Of a stretch of 64,000 nt of DNA, positions 1-8,039 are shown piece after piece (within the stretch, counting starts at the first letter, position 1; every line of letters begins with the position of its first letter). This stretch comes from JANJTY01 sp038257155 (GTDB lineage Bacteria > Pseudomonadota > Gammaproteobacteria > Xanthomonadales > Xanthomonadaceae), in the NCBI GenBank assembly GCA_038257155.1, contig JBBSJP010000013.1, positions 1 to 64,000 on the forward strand, written 5' to 3'. Under the pieces are notes generated by a model that was given only the letters and a program-made list of their open reading frames with translations, did not search any database and was not told the origin of the DNA. Made by a program: the position numbers and the translations under genes.

Positions 1-31
1 AACAGAGACTCTCGGATGCTGATTGTTCTGG

Positions 32-139
32 TAGGTTGGCGCTGAGCGTAGCGAAGCCCAACGCGGCGCGGTGGTGGTGGCCTGGCGTGTTCCTCAGTCG
101 CGGGTAACGTTGGGCTTCGCTGCGCTCAGCACCAACCTA
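32..139. repeat. Inverted-repeat element, copy 1
   Basis: Two 32-bp arms (32-63 and 108-139) are reverse complements with two mismatches. Each carries the core GTTGGGCTTCGCTGCGCTCA or its complement. The 44-bp spacer is not conserved in copy 2 (4341-4443). The transcript of either strand would fold into a long hairpin. It lies outside coding sequence, downstream of xth. It resembles the REP-like palindromic repeats scattered between genes of many gammaproteobacteria; the family name is not known to me. The rest of 1-329 shows no convincing gene. Confidence 0.85.
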
Positions 140-329
140 CATGATCCTTGCTCTGCGGCGCCAGCCAGATCATGACCGGCGCTCTGCGCCTCGTTACCAC
201 GCTTTTTGAGCCGATCAGGAGCTGCTACGCAAAGGGCGAGCGGGCGCAGGAACGCGCAGGGACCAGCTTTCACCTTTCAGGGCCTTGCCCAAAGCAACTC
301 GGTCATTTCCGACCAAGTGGCGTACCCGC

Positions 330-1097
330 TCAGATTGACAGTTCCACCCACACCGGTGTGTGGTCGGAGGGGCGATCCCAGGTGCGTGGCGCGCGATCGA
401 TGCCGGCTGCGACACAACGCGCTCGCAATGCCTCGGAAAGCAGGATCAGGTCAATTCGAAGTCCAAGGTTGCGGCGAAATCCCGCGGCACGGTAATCCCA
501 CCAGGTGAAGTGCCCAGCCGCAGGCTCGAACTGGCGGAAACTGTCCGACAGGCCGAGGGACTGCAGCCGTTGGAGAGCTTCCCGCTCCGGCGTCGAACAA
601 AGGATTTGCTCGCGCCAGGCGTCGGGGTCGTGCACATCGCGGTCATCCGGGGCGATGTTGAAGTCTCCGAGCAATACCAGATTCGGGTAGCGCTGAAGTT
701 CTTGCGCGAGCCACGCCTGCAGCGCGGCGAGCCAACGCAGCTTGTACTCGTACTTCTCGTCGCCAACCGCCTTGCCGTTCACTACGTAGATGTCAACGAT
801 GCGCAGATCGCCGACCGTGGCGGCCAGGATGCGGCGCTGGGGATCATCCAGGCCCGCGATGTCGAACACCGGCTCTCGCATTGTTTCGCGAGCCAGGACA
901 GCCACACCGTTGTAGGTCTTCTGTCCGCTGAACACGCTTCGGTATCCGGCCACCGCAAGTTCCGAGTCTGGAAACTTGTGATCCTCCAGTTTGGTTTCCT
1001 GCAGGGCCACGATGTCCGGCTTGGACGACTCGAGCCACTGCAGCAGATGCGGCAGGCGCACATTCAGTGAATTGACATTCCAACTGGCAATCTTCAT
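330..1097 (-). CDS. xth: Exodeoxyribonuclease III (AP endonuclease)
   Basis: A 255-residue protein of the exonuclease III/AP endonuclease family, the usual length for XthA. It cuts DNA 5' to abasic sites and removes nucleotides from 3' ends in base excision repair. Visible family residues are Asn7 in the opening SWNVNS, the metal-binding Glu34 in ALQETK, the GDFNIAP motif and the SDHTPV motif near the C-terminus. The frame stays open for 60 codons upstream, but homology begins at MKIASWNV, so the ATG at 1097 is taken as the start. No strong Shine-Dalgarno is seen. It is divergent from the M1 aminopeptidase gene, with about 257 bp between the starts for both promoters. Confidence 0.95.
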   Translation of the reverse strand: MKIASWNVNSLNVRLPHLLQWLESSKPDIVALQETKLEDHKFPDSELAVAGYRSVFSGQKTYNGVAVLARETMREPVFDIAGLDDPQRRILAATVGDLRIVDIYVVNGKAVGDEKYEYKLRWLAALQAWLAQELQRYPNLVLLGDFNIAPDDRDVHDPDAWREQILCSTPEREALQRLQSLGLSDSFRQFEPAAGHFTWWDYRAAGFRRNLGLRIDLILLSEALRARCVAAGIDRAPRTWDRPSDHTPVWVELSI

Positions 1098-1354
1098 GAG
1101 CCAAGCGTAGCGGCCTTGCGCTTCAACTGCACGTCCAGAGACGCCAGTTCCACAGCAAGCTCGCAGTGCGACGTTTGTGTGGTTCGAACCGAGAAGTCGT
1201 TGGCGAGCGCGCTGAACACGGAGCCGGGAGACCTTGAGAGCGTCGCTGCACTGATAAAGCGCGCAAAAAATGCTCAAACTACCTGATTGGGTCAGGCCGG
1301 CCGCTTCGGCAGGCTAAACTGGTGGCTTCCATATGCGTCAGGAGCACCCCCGTC

Positions 1355-3256
1355 ATGCGTCTGCTAGCCGCACTGCTTTGTCTGCTTGCACCCTTGTCCA
1401 GCCTTGCACAAGATGCACCGCTTCGCGCGCACGACGAACATTCGCATGCCGAACCGGAGCGCGTTCGCATCAGCCACATGGCGCTGGACCTCAAGGTTGA
1501 TTTCTCTAAGCGTGAACTAGCTGGCTTCGTGGACCTGGTGCTCGACTGGCGTGATCCGAAGGCTCGCCGCCTGCACCTCGACACGCGTGACCTGACCATC
1601 GAGAAGGTGCTTGCGAAGTCGGCCGATTCCGGTTGGCGACCAGCCGAATTCGAGTTGTCCGAATCCGACCCGATTTTCGGCTCGCGCCTCGACATCCAGT
1701 TGCGTCGCCAATACGAAATCGTACGCATCCGCTATCGCACCTCACCGAAAGCCTCGGGTCTCCAATGGTTGGAGCCCTCCATGACAGCGGGCGGCGAGCA
1801 TCCCTTCATGTTCAGTCAGTCGCAGGCAATCCATGCGCGCAGCTGGGTGCCGCTGCAGGACACCCCGGGTGTGCGTTTCACCTACACGGCGCGGATTCGC
1901 ACGCCGCCGCAGCTGATGGCGCTGATGAGTGCCGACAACGATCCGATAGCACCGCGGACAGGCAACTATGTATTCCGCATGCCGCAAGCGATCCCCTCGT
2001 ACCTGATGGCAATTGCCGCAGGTGACCTGGTGTTCGGTGAAATCTCTCCGCGCGCCGGCGTGTGGGCCGAGCCTTCGGTGCTGGAAAGCGCGGTGGCCGA
2101 GTTCGCCGACACCGAACGCATGATCGAAGTCACCGAGGGGCTTTACGGTCCCTATCGCTGGCAGCGTTACGACCTGCTTATCTTGCCGCCCTCGTTTCCC
2201 TTTGGCGGCATGGAGAACCCGCGACTGTCCTTCATCACGCCAACGGTGATTGTCGGTGACCGCTCGCTGACTGGACTCATCGCGCACGAGCTTGCCCATT
2301 CGTGGTCCGGCAATCTGGTAACCAATGCCAGCTGGAAGGACATGTGGCTCAATGAGGGCTTTACCAGTTATGTGGAAAACCGCATCGTCGAGGAAGTCTA
2401 CGGACTGGAGCGCGCGCAGATGGACCAGGCGTTGAGCCAGCGACAGCTTGCCGATGAGCTGGCCGAACTGGATGCTGCCGACCAGGTCCTGGCCCTGCCC
2501 TCCACACCGGGACGCGATCCGGACGAGGCACTTACTGCGGTGGCGTACGACAAGGGCGCCTGGTTCCTGCACTTCCTGGAACAGCGCTTCGGACGTGAGC
2601 GGTTCGATGCCTGGTTGCGCGGCTACTTCGACCGGCACGCCTTCCAGAGTGTCACCACGGATGATTTCCTGACTGATATGCGTGAGCACCTCTGGCCCAA
2701 GCGCCCCAAGGCGATCACTGAAGAAGAACTGACAATCTGGCTGAATGGCGCGGGTATTCCCGAGCTGGCCAAGCCCACGCCGAGCCCCCGCTTTGATGAC
2801 GTCGACGCCGCGCTGAAGCAGTGGATGAGCGGTGTACGCGGCGCTGCACAACTGCGCACATCAGAATGGAGCACGCAGGAGTGGATCCGCTTTCTCGAAG
2901 GCCTGCCGCAAACCCTGCCGGTAGAGCGAATGAGCGAGCTGGATGGGGCCTTCCGCTTCACCGGCACACCCAATCCGGAGATCGCCCAGCGCTGGTATCC
3001 GCTGAGCGTCCGCAGCGGCTATTTCGAGGCACGCGTGGCGATCGGCGATTTCCTCAAGCGCATCGGGCGGCGCAAGCTGATCCTGCCGATTTACACCGCG
3101 TTGGCTGCATCGAAGGAAGACCTGGGATTCGCGCGCAAGGTCTTCGAAGAGGCCCGCGCAGGTTATCACCCGATCACCGTGGTATCGGTTGAGGCCTTGC
3201 TCGCAAAGGCAGAAAGCCAATCCTTGCCACTTGAATCCGTTCCCGAGCCGCAATGA
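1355..3256 (+). CDS. Secreted M1-family zinc aminopeptidase
   Basis: A 633-residue protein starting with a signal peptide (MRLLAALLCLLAPLSSLA). The gluzincin site is complete: HELAHSW near residue 310 supplies two zinc histidines and the catalytic Glu, and NEGF about 18 residues later supplies the third ligand. The exopeptidase motif FGGMENP near residue 283 binds the substrate N-terminus. The GGMEN and HELAHSW variants are closer to the leukotriene-A4-hydrolase/aminopeptidase-B branch than to PepN. The ATG at 1355 is preferred over one 33 bp upstream because it directly precedes the signal peptide and follows a CAGGAG ribosome site. The stop overlaps the next gene by 4 bp, so the two are probably co-translated. 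Likely periplasmic or secreted. Confidence 0.93.
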   Translation: MRLLAALLCLLAPLSSLAQDAPLRAHDEHSHAEPERVRISHMALDLKVDFSKRELAGFVDLVLDWRDPKARRLHLDTRDLTIEKVLAKSADSGWRPAEFELSESDPIFGSRLDIQLRRQYEIVRIRYRTSPKASGLQWLEPSMTAGGEHPFMFSQSQAIHARSWVPLQDTPGVRFTYTARIRTPPQLMALMSADNDPIAPRTGNYVFRMPQAIPSYLMAIAAGDLVFGEISPRAGVWAEPSVLESAVAEFADTERMIEVTEGLYGPYRWQRYDLLILPPSFPFGGMENPRLSFITPTVIVGDRSLTGLIAHELAHSWSGNLVTNASWKDMWLNEGFTSYVENRIVEEVYGLERAQMDQALSQRQLADELAELDAADQVLALPSTPGRDPDEALTAVAYDKGAWFLHFLEQRFGRERFDAWLRGYFDRHAFQSVTTDDFLTDMREHLWPKRPKAITEEELTIWLNGAGIPELAKPTPSPRFDDVDAALKQWMSGVRGAAQLRTSEWSTQEWIRFLEGLPQTLPVERMSELDGAFRFTGTPNPEIAQRWYPLSVRSGYFEARVAIGDFLKRIGRRKLILPIYTALAASKEDLGFARKVFEEARAGYHPITVVSVEALLAKAESQSLPLESVPEPQ

Positions 3257-4185
3257 AGCGTCTGTTGCGAGCACTCGCCCCGGCACTGATCGGGCTGGCG
3301 GCGCTGTACGCCGCGCTGGGCCTGTACTACCCGGACTGGACACTGGAGGCAGAGTACGGGCGCCTGCGCTGGCTGGCGCAGGCGGATGTTCGCGAGATCG
3401 AGGTTGCCGATCACCGTTTGAGTTACGTGGAATCCGGTCGCGGGCCGCTGATCGTGTTGCTGCATGGATTTACGGGCAACAAGGAAACCTGGCTGCCGGT
3501 GATGCGCGAGCTGCGCCACGACTACCGCCTCGTCGCGCTCGATCTGCCGGGCTGGAATGCCAGCCAGCGCATCGAGGGGGCCGACTATGGCGTCGCCGCG
3601 CAGGCCCGACGTGTGGCCGAGTTCATCGCGGCGCTTGACCAGCCGCTGGTACTGCTCGGCGGACATTCGATGGGCGGACACATCGCCGGTCTGGTGGCGG
3701 CCGACCACCCCGATCGCGTGCCGCGCCTGCTGTTGATGTCTTCGGCCGGCACCGAGTTCGAAGCCAACGACTTCTTGCGCGCCGTGCAAGCGGGAGAGCA
3801 CCCCTATGCGGTGCAGACGCGTGCCGACCTGCACCGTCAGCTGGCCCTCGTGTTCACCAATCCGCCCTTCGTGCCGTGGCCAGCGGATGAGGCGATGACC
3901 CGACGCCGCGCTGCGGACCAGCCTTTGGAGCGGGAAGTGCTTGCCCAGGCGAGCGGGCCTGAGGCCACCTTGCTGCAGCAGCGTCTGGCTGATGTGCAAT
4001 CACCCACCTTGCTGCTCTGGTGTCGGGACGACAAGGTGATCGACGTCAGCGCCGAGGCGGTGTTTCGGCGCGGCCTGGCCCGCTCGCAGAGCGTGCTCCT
4101 GGAGGGCTGCGGGCACATGCCACTGATGGCGGCGCCAGGCGAAGTTGCCGAGGCGCTGCGCGAGTTCCTGCCGGTCGTGCGGTAG
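3253..4185 (+). CDS. Alpha/beta hydrolase, N-terminally anchored
   Basis: A 310-residue alpha/beta-hydrolase-fold protein. An N-terminal hydrophobic segment (about residues 8-25) suggests a membrane anchor or signal. The oxyanion-hole region is LLHGFTG, the nucleophile elbow is GHSMGG (Ser139), the acid lies in CRDDKV and the histidine in GCGHMP, so the triad looks complete. This pattern fits lipase/esterase-type hydrolases; the substrate cannot be read from sequence. The start ATG overlaps the stop of the M1 aminopeptidase (ATGA), indicating a two-gene operon. It is not OleB, because the nucleophile is Ser rather than the Asp of the haloalkane-dehalogenase-like OleB family. Confidence 0.9.
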   Translation: MKRLLRALAPALIGLAALYAALGLYYPDWTLEAEYGRLRWLAQADVREIEVADHRLSYVESGRGPLIVLLHGFTGNKETWLPVMRELRHDYRLVALDLPGWNASQRIEGADYGVAAQARRVAEFIAALDQPLVLLGGHSMGGHIAGLVAADHPDRVPRLLLMSSAGTEFEANDFLRAVQAGEHPYAVQTRADLHRQLALVFTNPPFVPWPADEAMTRRRAADQPLEREVLAQASGPEATLLQQRLADVQSPTLLLWCRDDKVIDVSAEAVFRRGLARSQSVLLEGCGHMPLMAAPGEVAEALREFLPVVR

Positions 4186-4595
4186 ACGGGGTGCTTGGGC
4201 CGATACGCTGCGGGGGCATTGCGCTTTGGGGTGGCAGAAGCCCCTGGTCGCCAACAGGCTCGGCTCCAACACGTTGCGACGCACTTCTCCGCGCGTTTCC
4301 GCACCATCGCGTTCGACTTCCTGCCCATGATCAGCTTTCTTAGGCTGGGCTGAGTGCAGCGAAGCCCAACAGTGCGCGATGCAGGGCGGGGACGCGAGAC
4401 TGGATATCACGATGTTGGGCTTCGCTGCGCTCAGCGCCAACCTGCAGGGCACATGCGTTTTGCGATGCGCCGGACGGAGAGTCTCCATCCCGAAAATTTC
4501 TTGACCTGCGCCTGCTCTCTAGTGCGCGACCGCTGCCGGCAGGCTGGCGATTCGGTCCAATAGGCTCAACCGCACCATTGCCAACCCTGCGTCCG
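4186..4595. other. 410-bp intergenic region without a gene
   Basis: Lies between the convergent ends of the alpha/beta hydrolase and the MAPEG gene. It holds the second copy of the inverted-repeat element (4341-4443). I see no protein-coding signal, tRNA or clear U-tract terminator in the rest. Confidence 0.6.
4341..4443. repeat. Inverted-repeat element, copy 2
   Basis: About 30-bp arms (4341-4370 and 4414-4443) with the same core as copy 1 (GTTGGGCTTCGCTGCGCTCA in the right arm). The left arm has diverged more than in copy 1. The spacer of about 43 bp has similar length to copy 1 but no obvious similarity. It is intergenic like the first copy, which supports a dispersed repeat family rather than a gene-specific terminator. 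Confidence 0.85.
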
Positions 4596-4970
4596 CTACA
4601 GCGCCATCACCAGCAGCGCCACGCAGCAGCCCAGCGCTGCCAGCCACAGCAGGCTTCGCAGCCAGTGGATGTCGGCGATATAGGTGATGCCGTAGCCGAG
4701 GCGTAGCACGCTGAAGGCAATGGCGAGCTGATCGATGCTGGCCTGTGCCACGCCGGCATGCAGGGCAGCCAGGATCGCCGCGGCAAAAATCGGCAACGCC
4801 TCGAAGCTGTTGAGATGCGCGGCGTGCGCGCGCTGCGGCATGCCGTCGAGCTTGCCCTGCCAGATGCGCGGATTGCGGTTGTTGTAGCGCGGCCCGCTGA
4901 ACTTCGCCACGCCGGTCCAGACGAAGGGCATCAGGCAGGCGATCAGCAGGCAGAGAATGGCGATGTTCAT
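4596..4970 (-). CDS. MAPEG-family membrane protein
   Basis: A 124-residue protein with four hydrophobic segments and the MAPEG family signature around residues 25-55 (NPR, then RAHAAHLNSFEALPIFA). Eukaryotic members act in eicosanoid and glutathione metabolism; bacterial members of this short type are mostly uncharacterised inner-membrane proteins, and some bind glutathione. It lies downstream of the M28 peptidase on the same strand, separated by a perfect palindrome, so co-transcription is uncertain. The family call is firm; the function is unknown. Confidence 0.85.
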   Translation of the reverse strand: MNIAILCLLIACLMPFVWTGVAKFSGPRYNNRNPRIWQGKLDGMPQRAHAAHLNSFEALPIFAAAILAALHAGVAQASIDQLAIAFSVLRLGYGITYIADIHWLRSLLWLAALGCCVALLVMAL

Positions 4971-5054
4971 GGCGGCGCCTCGCGAGGGAAGCGGCCATCA
5001 GACACCAAGCATGGCTGCTGCGTCCAGCTCCGGCGTTGCGGATCGCACGCAGCA

Positions 5055-5080
5055 ACCCCTCTCCCGATCGGGAGAGGGGT
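5055..5080. terminator. 26-bp perfect palindrome, possible terminator
   Basis: ACCCCTCTCCCGAT and its exact complement form an uninterrupted palindrome between the M28 peptidase stop and the MAPEG start. No U-tract follows on either strand, so it may be an interspersed palindrome rather than an intrinsic terminator. Confidence 0.5.
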
Positions 5081-5089
5081 GCCTTGGGT

Positions 5090-6799
5090 TCAGCGTGCCT
5101 CGGACAGCGAGGCTTCGCGCGCGGCGCGGAACTCGTTGCCTTCGTACCAGTGCGGCCAGGTCTCGGACGCAGCCAGGTTGCTGCCGACACCGTACAGCGC
5201 GTTCACGTCCTCGACGATGCCGGAAAGATCCCATGCCGGATCAAACTCGTCGGCCGGCTTGTGATAGCGGTTGACCGTGTAGTCCTGCCCCATCTGGCGA
5301 CCAAACTCCGCGCCCTTTTCGACGTGATCAATGCCGCCCTTGGCATACAGCGCCGGCACGCCGGCCTTGGCGAAGTTGAAGTGATCGGAGCGGTAGAAAT
5401 AGCCCTTCTCAGGTGCATCTTCCGGCTTCAGTACGCGGCCTTGAGAATCAGCGATCGGCTTCAGGATGTCTTCCAGCTCCGAGCTGCCATGACCGATGAC
5501 CACGAAATCCTTGGTACGGCCGACCGGCTGGATCGCGTCGATATTGACCACCGCGACCGTGCTCGCCAGCGGATACACCGGATTGGCGACGTAATACTTC
5601 GAGCCGAGCAGGCCGGACTCCTCCAGCGCCACCGCCAGGAACAGGATCGAGCGCTGCGGCGGCGTGCCCTGGGTGACAAAGCGTTCGGCAATTTCCAGGA
5701 TCGCGGCCACGCCCGTGGCGTTGTCCACTGCGCCGTTGTAGACGCGATCACCGGCGCCGCCGAAGCTGCGGCCCAGGTGGTCCCAATGCGCCATGTAGAC
5801 GATTACCTCGTCCGGCTGCGAGCTGCCGCGCAGCAGGCCCATCACGTTGCGCGACTCACCGCTGCGTGTGGTGCTGGTCAGCGTGGTGCTGGCTTTGGCA
5901 TCGAGCGCAACGGCGCGGAAACCACGCTGGTTTGCCGCAGTGCGCAGCGCTTCAAGATCCTGACCGGACTTGGCGAAGACCTCCGTGGCCTTCGGCCCGG
6001 AAATCCAGCCCTGCAGCGGCAGTCGCGGCTCCGGATCATGCTCGGTCGGCAGGTCGAACTGCGCGCCCGACCAGCTGTTCTGCACCACGTCCCAGCCGTA
6101 ACCGGCGCCGGCGTCGTCGTGGATGATCAGCGCAGCGGCCGCGCCTTGCCGGGCAGCTTCCTCGTACTTGTAAGTCCAGCGCCCGTAGTAGGTCATGCGC
6201 TTGCCGGCAAACAGGGTCTCGTCGCTGGCGTGAAAGCCCGGGTCGTTGACCAGCATGACGACAGTCTTGCCCTTAACGTCGAGGCCTTCGTAGTCGTTCC
6301 AGCCGGCCTCAGGAGCAACCGTGCCGTAACCGACGAATACCATGTCGCTGGCTTCGAGCTTCACTTCCGCCTGGCCACTGCGCGTGCCGATGACCTGCTC
6401 GCTGCCGTAAGCCAGTTCGATGGATTCGCCGCCCACCGCGATGGTGATGGGTGTGGGTTGAGCGGTTGTTTCGACCATCGGCACATTCTGGTACCAGTCA
6501 CCCTTGTTGCCGGGCTCAAGACCGAGACGTTCAAACTGGCCACGAATGTAGGCCAGGGTGAGCTCTTCCCCACGACCACCCGGGCCGCGGCCTTCGAAGT
6601 CATCGGAGGACAGGGTCTTGATATGGGCAGCGAGGTCTTCGGCGGACACTTCCGGGCCGAAAGCATGGCCCGCGGTATCAACCACCGAGGTTCCGCTGGA
6701 GGGTGTCGCGGCGGGTGCGGCGGTTTCAGCTGGCGGCGGGGGTGTGGGCTGGCAGGCCGCCAGCACCAGGCTGCCGACAAGGGCAAGGGTCAATCGCAT
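5090..6799 (-). CDS. M28-family metallopeptidase lipoprotein with PA domain
   Basis: A 569-residue protein. Its N-terminus MRLTLALVGSLVLAAC is a lipoprotein signal with a lipobox ending at Cys16, followed by a Pro/Ala-rich linker, so it should be a membrane-anchored extracytoplasmic enzyme. A protease-associated (PA) domain occupies about residues 140-260. The M28 zinc-peptidase domain follows, with HWDHLG near residue 340, then DNATGVA and EESGLLGS, which carry the bridging Asp and the catalytic Glu. Members are di-zinc aminopeptidases or carboxypeptidases. The ATG at 6799 is chosen over one 21 bp upstream because an AAGGAGA site precedes it and it starts the signal peptide. Confidence 0.93.
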   Translation of the reverse strand: MRLTLALVGSLVLAACQPTPPPPAETAAPAATPSSGTSVVDTAGHAFGPEVSAEDLAAHIKTLSSDDFEGRGPGGRGEELTLAYIRGQFERLGLEPGNKGDWYQNVPMVETTAQPTPITIAVGGESIELAYGSEQVIGTRSGQAEVKLEASDMVFVGYGTVAPEAGWNDYEGLDVKGKTVVMLVNDPGFHASDETLFAGKRMTYYGRWTYKYEEAARQGAAAALIIHDDAGAGYGWDVVQNSWSGAQFDLPTEHDPEPRLPLQGWISGPKATEVFAKSGQDLEALRTAANQRGFRAVALDAKASTTLTSTTRSGESRNVMGLLRGSSQPDEVIVYMAHWDHLGRSFGGAGDRVYNGAVDNATGVAAILEIAERFVTQGTPPQRSILFLAVALEESGLLGSKYYVANPVYPLASTVAVVNIDAIQPVGRTKDFVVIGHGSSELEDILKPIADSQGRVLKPEDAPEKGYFYRSDHFNFAKAGVPALYAKGGIDHVEKGAEFGRQMGQDYTVNRYHKPADEFDPAWDLSGIVEDVNALYGVGSNLAASETWPHWYEGNEFRAAREASLSEAR

Positions 6800-6927
6800 A
6801 GGGCAGTCTCCTTGGTGCACGAAACTGCCAATGGTAGACGTTTGCGCGTCGAGTTGCCGAGAAGCAAACCGATGCGCAGCTCAGCAAGCTCGAAGATGCC
6901 TGCGCCGAAACCGGTCGATCGTCGCAG

Positions 6928-7944
6928 CTACCAGACCACTTCGGCCATCGAGCAGTTCAGGCCGGAACCAATGCCGAGCAGCGCCACACGCTTGCCCTTC
7001 TGCAGGCGGCCCATTTCATTGAGCTTGGAGAGCGCCACCGGCACCGACGCGGGACCGATGTTGCCGTGCTCGGGAAAGATGGCCATCACCTTCTTGGGAT
7101 CAATGCCGAGCAGGTCGATCAATGCCGCGGTGTGCACCTTGCTGATCTGGTGCACCACGAACTCGTCCATCTCGTCGGCAGCCCAGCCCATCCCGGCGCG
7201 CGCCGCCTGGAAGGTCTTGGCAGCGAGCTTCAGGCCCTCGACGAGCAGGGTGCGGGTATCGGTCACCATGCGGTCGATATTGCCGCGGCACAGATGCGAG
7301 AACTGGGTCGAAGCCCGTGTGACGCTGCCCTTGAAGGGATGACCATTCGGCATCAATTCGCTGCGTCCGAGCACCATGGCCGCGCCGCCGGAGCCCAGGG
7401 TGAGTGAGGCGAATTCGTTGCGGAAATCTTCCGGCGTCGAATCCGGTCGGCACAGTCGTTCGATCGTGCGCTCGGTAATCTCGTTGGAGCTTTCGCCATC
7501 GACCACCAGGGCGTATTCGATATCGCCGCGCTCGATCATGCGTGCCGAGATGTCCATGCCGTTGAGGAAGGCCAGGCAGGCATTGCCGACGTCGAAGTTC
7601 TGGCAAGTGTCGGCCAGCCCCAGATTGCCGTGCACGATGCTGGCCGTGCTGGGCTCGAGGAAATCCCGGCAAACCGAGGTATTGATCAGGATGCCGATGT
7701 TCTCGTGCGCCACGCCCGAGGCGGCCAGGGCCTTTTGCGCCGCCATGGTGGCGGCATCGGAAGGCTGCGTGTTGTCACCCCAGATGCGCCGCTCCCGGAT
7801 CCCGGCCACGTCCTCGAGCAGATTGTCGCGGATGCCAAAACGCTCCATGGTGGCCGAAAGCCGGTCCATGATCTCGGCCGAAGTGAGCCGGATAGGCGCG
7901 TCAATGTGGGCAACGCTGGCGACGGAAACGTGGTTGTAAAGCAT
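6928..7944 (-). CDS. oleA: OleA, acyl-CoA head-to-head condensing thiolase
   Basis: A 338-residue thiolase-superfamily protein (FabH-like) that I recognise as OleA, which condenses two long-chain acyl-CoAs non-decarboxylatively to a beta-keto acid, the first step of long-chain olefin biosynthesis. Cys123 in GNACLAF, His265 in VHQIS, Asn295 in HGNIGP and Glu97 in FLEPST lie exactly 20 positions before Cys143, His285, Asn315 and Glu117 of the characterised Xanthomonas campestris enzyme as I recall its numbering. Thus all active-site residues are present. Unlike classical ole clusters, no oleB, oleC or oleD gene lies beside it. It is divergent from the esterase gene at 8040. Confidence 0.93.
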   Translation of the reverse strand: MLYNHVSVASVAHIDAPIRLTSAEIMDRLSATMERFGIRDNLLEDVAGIRERRIWGDNTQPSDAATMAAQKALAASGVAHENIGILINTSVCRDFLEPSTASIVHGNLGLADTCQNFDVGNACLAFLNGMDISARMIERGDIEYALVVDGESSNEITERTIERLCRPDSTPEDFRNEFASLTLGSGGAAMVLGRSELMPNGHPFKGSVTRASTQFSHLCRGNIDRMVTDTRTLLVEGLKLAAKTFQAARAGMGWAADEMDEFVVHQISKVHTAALIDLLGIDPKKVMAIFPEHGNIGPASVPVALSKLNEMGRLQKGKRVALLGIGSGLNCSMAEVVW

Positions 7945-8039
7945 ACGCTGGGGTCTGGAAGGTGCAGAACCGCGTGACGCTACCGGGTTTGGGTGCGTCG
8001 AGCAAGCCCGGCTTCAGCCGGCCCGAGTATGGTTGACGC

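Noticed and set aside
1098..1277. Sixty-codon N-terminal extension of xth
   Set aside because: Exonuclease III starts at MKIASWNV in the family; the extension is Arg/Cys-rich and overlaps the promoter region.
3253..4185. OleB partner for the nearby oleA
   Set aside because: The nucleophile elbow GHSMGG has Ser, whereas OleB uses an Asp in a haloalkane-dehalogenase-like fold; it is also in an operon with an aminopeptidase.
5036..7342. A 768-codon open frame antisense to the M28 peptidase and oleA
   Set aside because: Both opposite-strand genes have complete family motifs; the frame has no recognisable domain and is a typical GC-rich antisense artefact.
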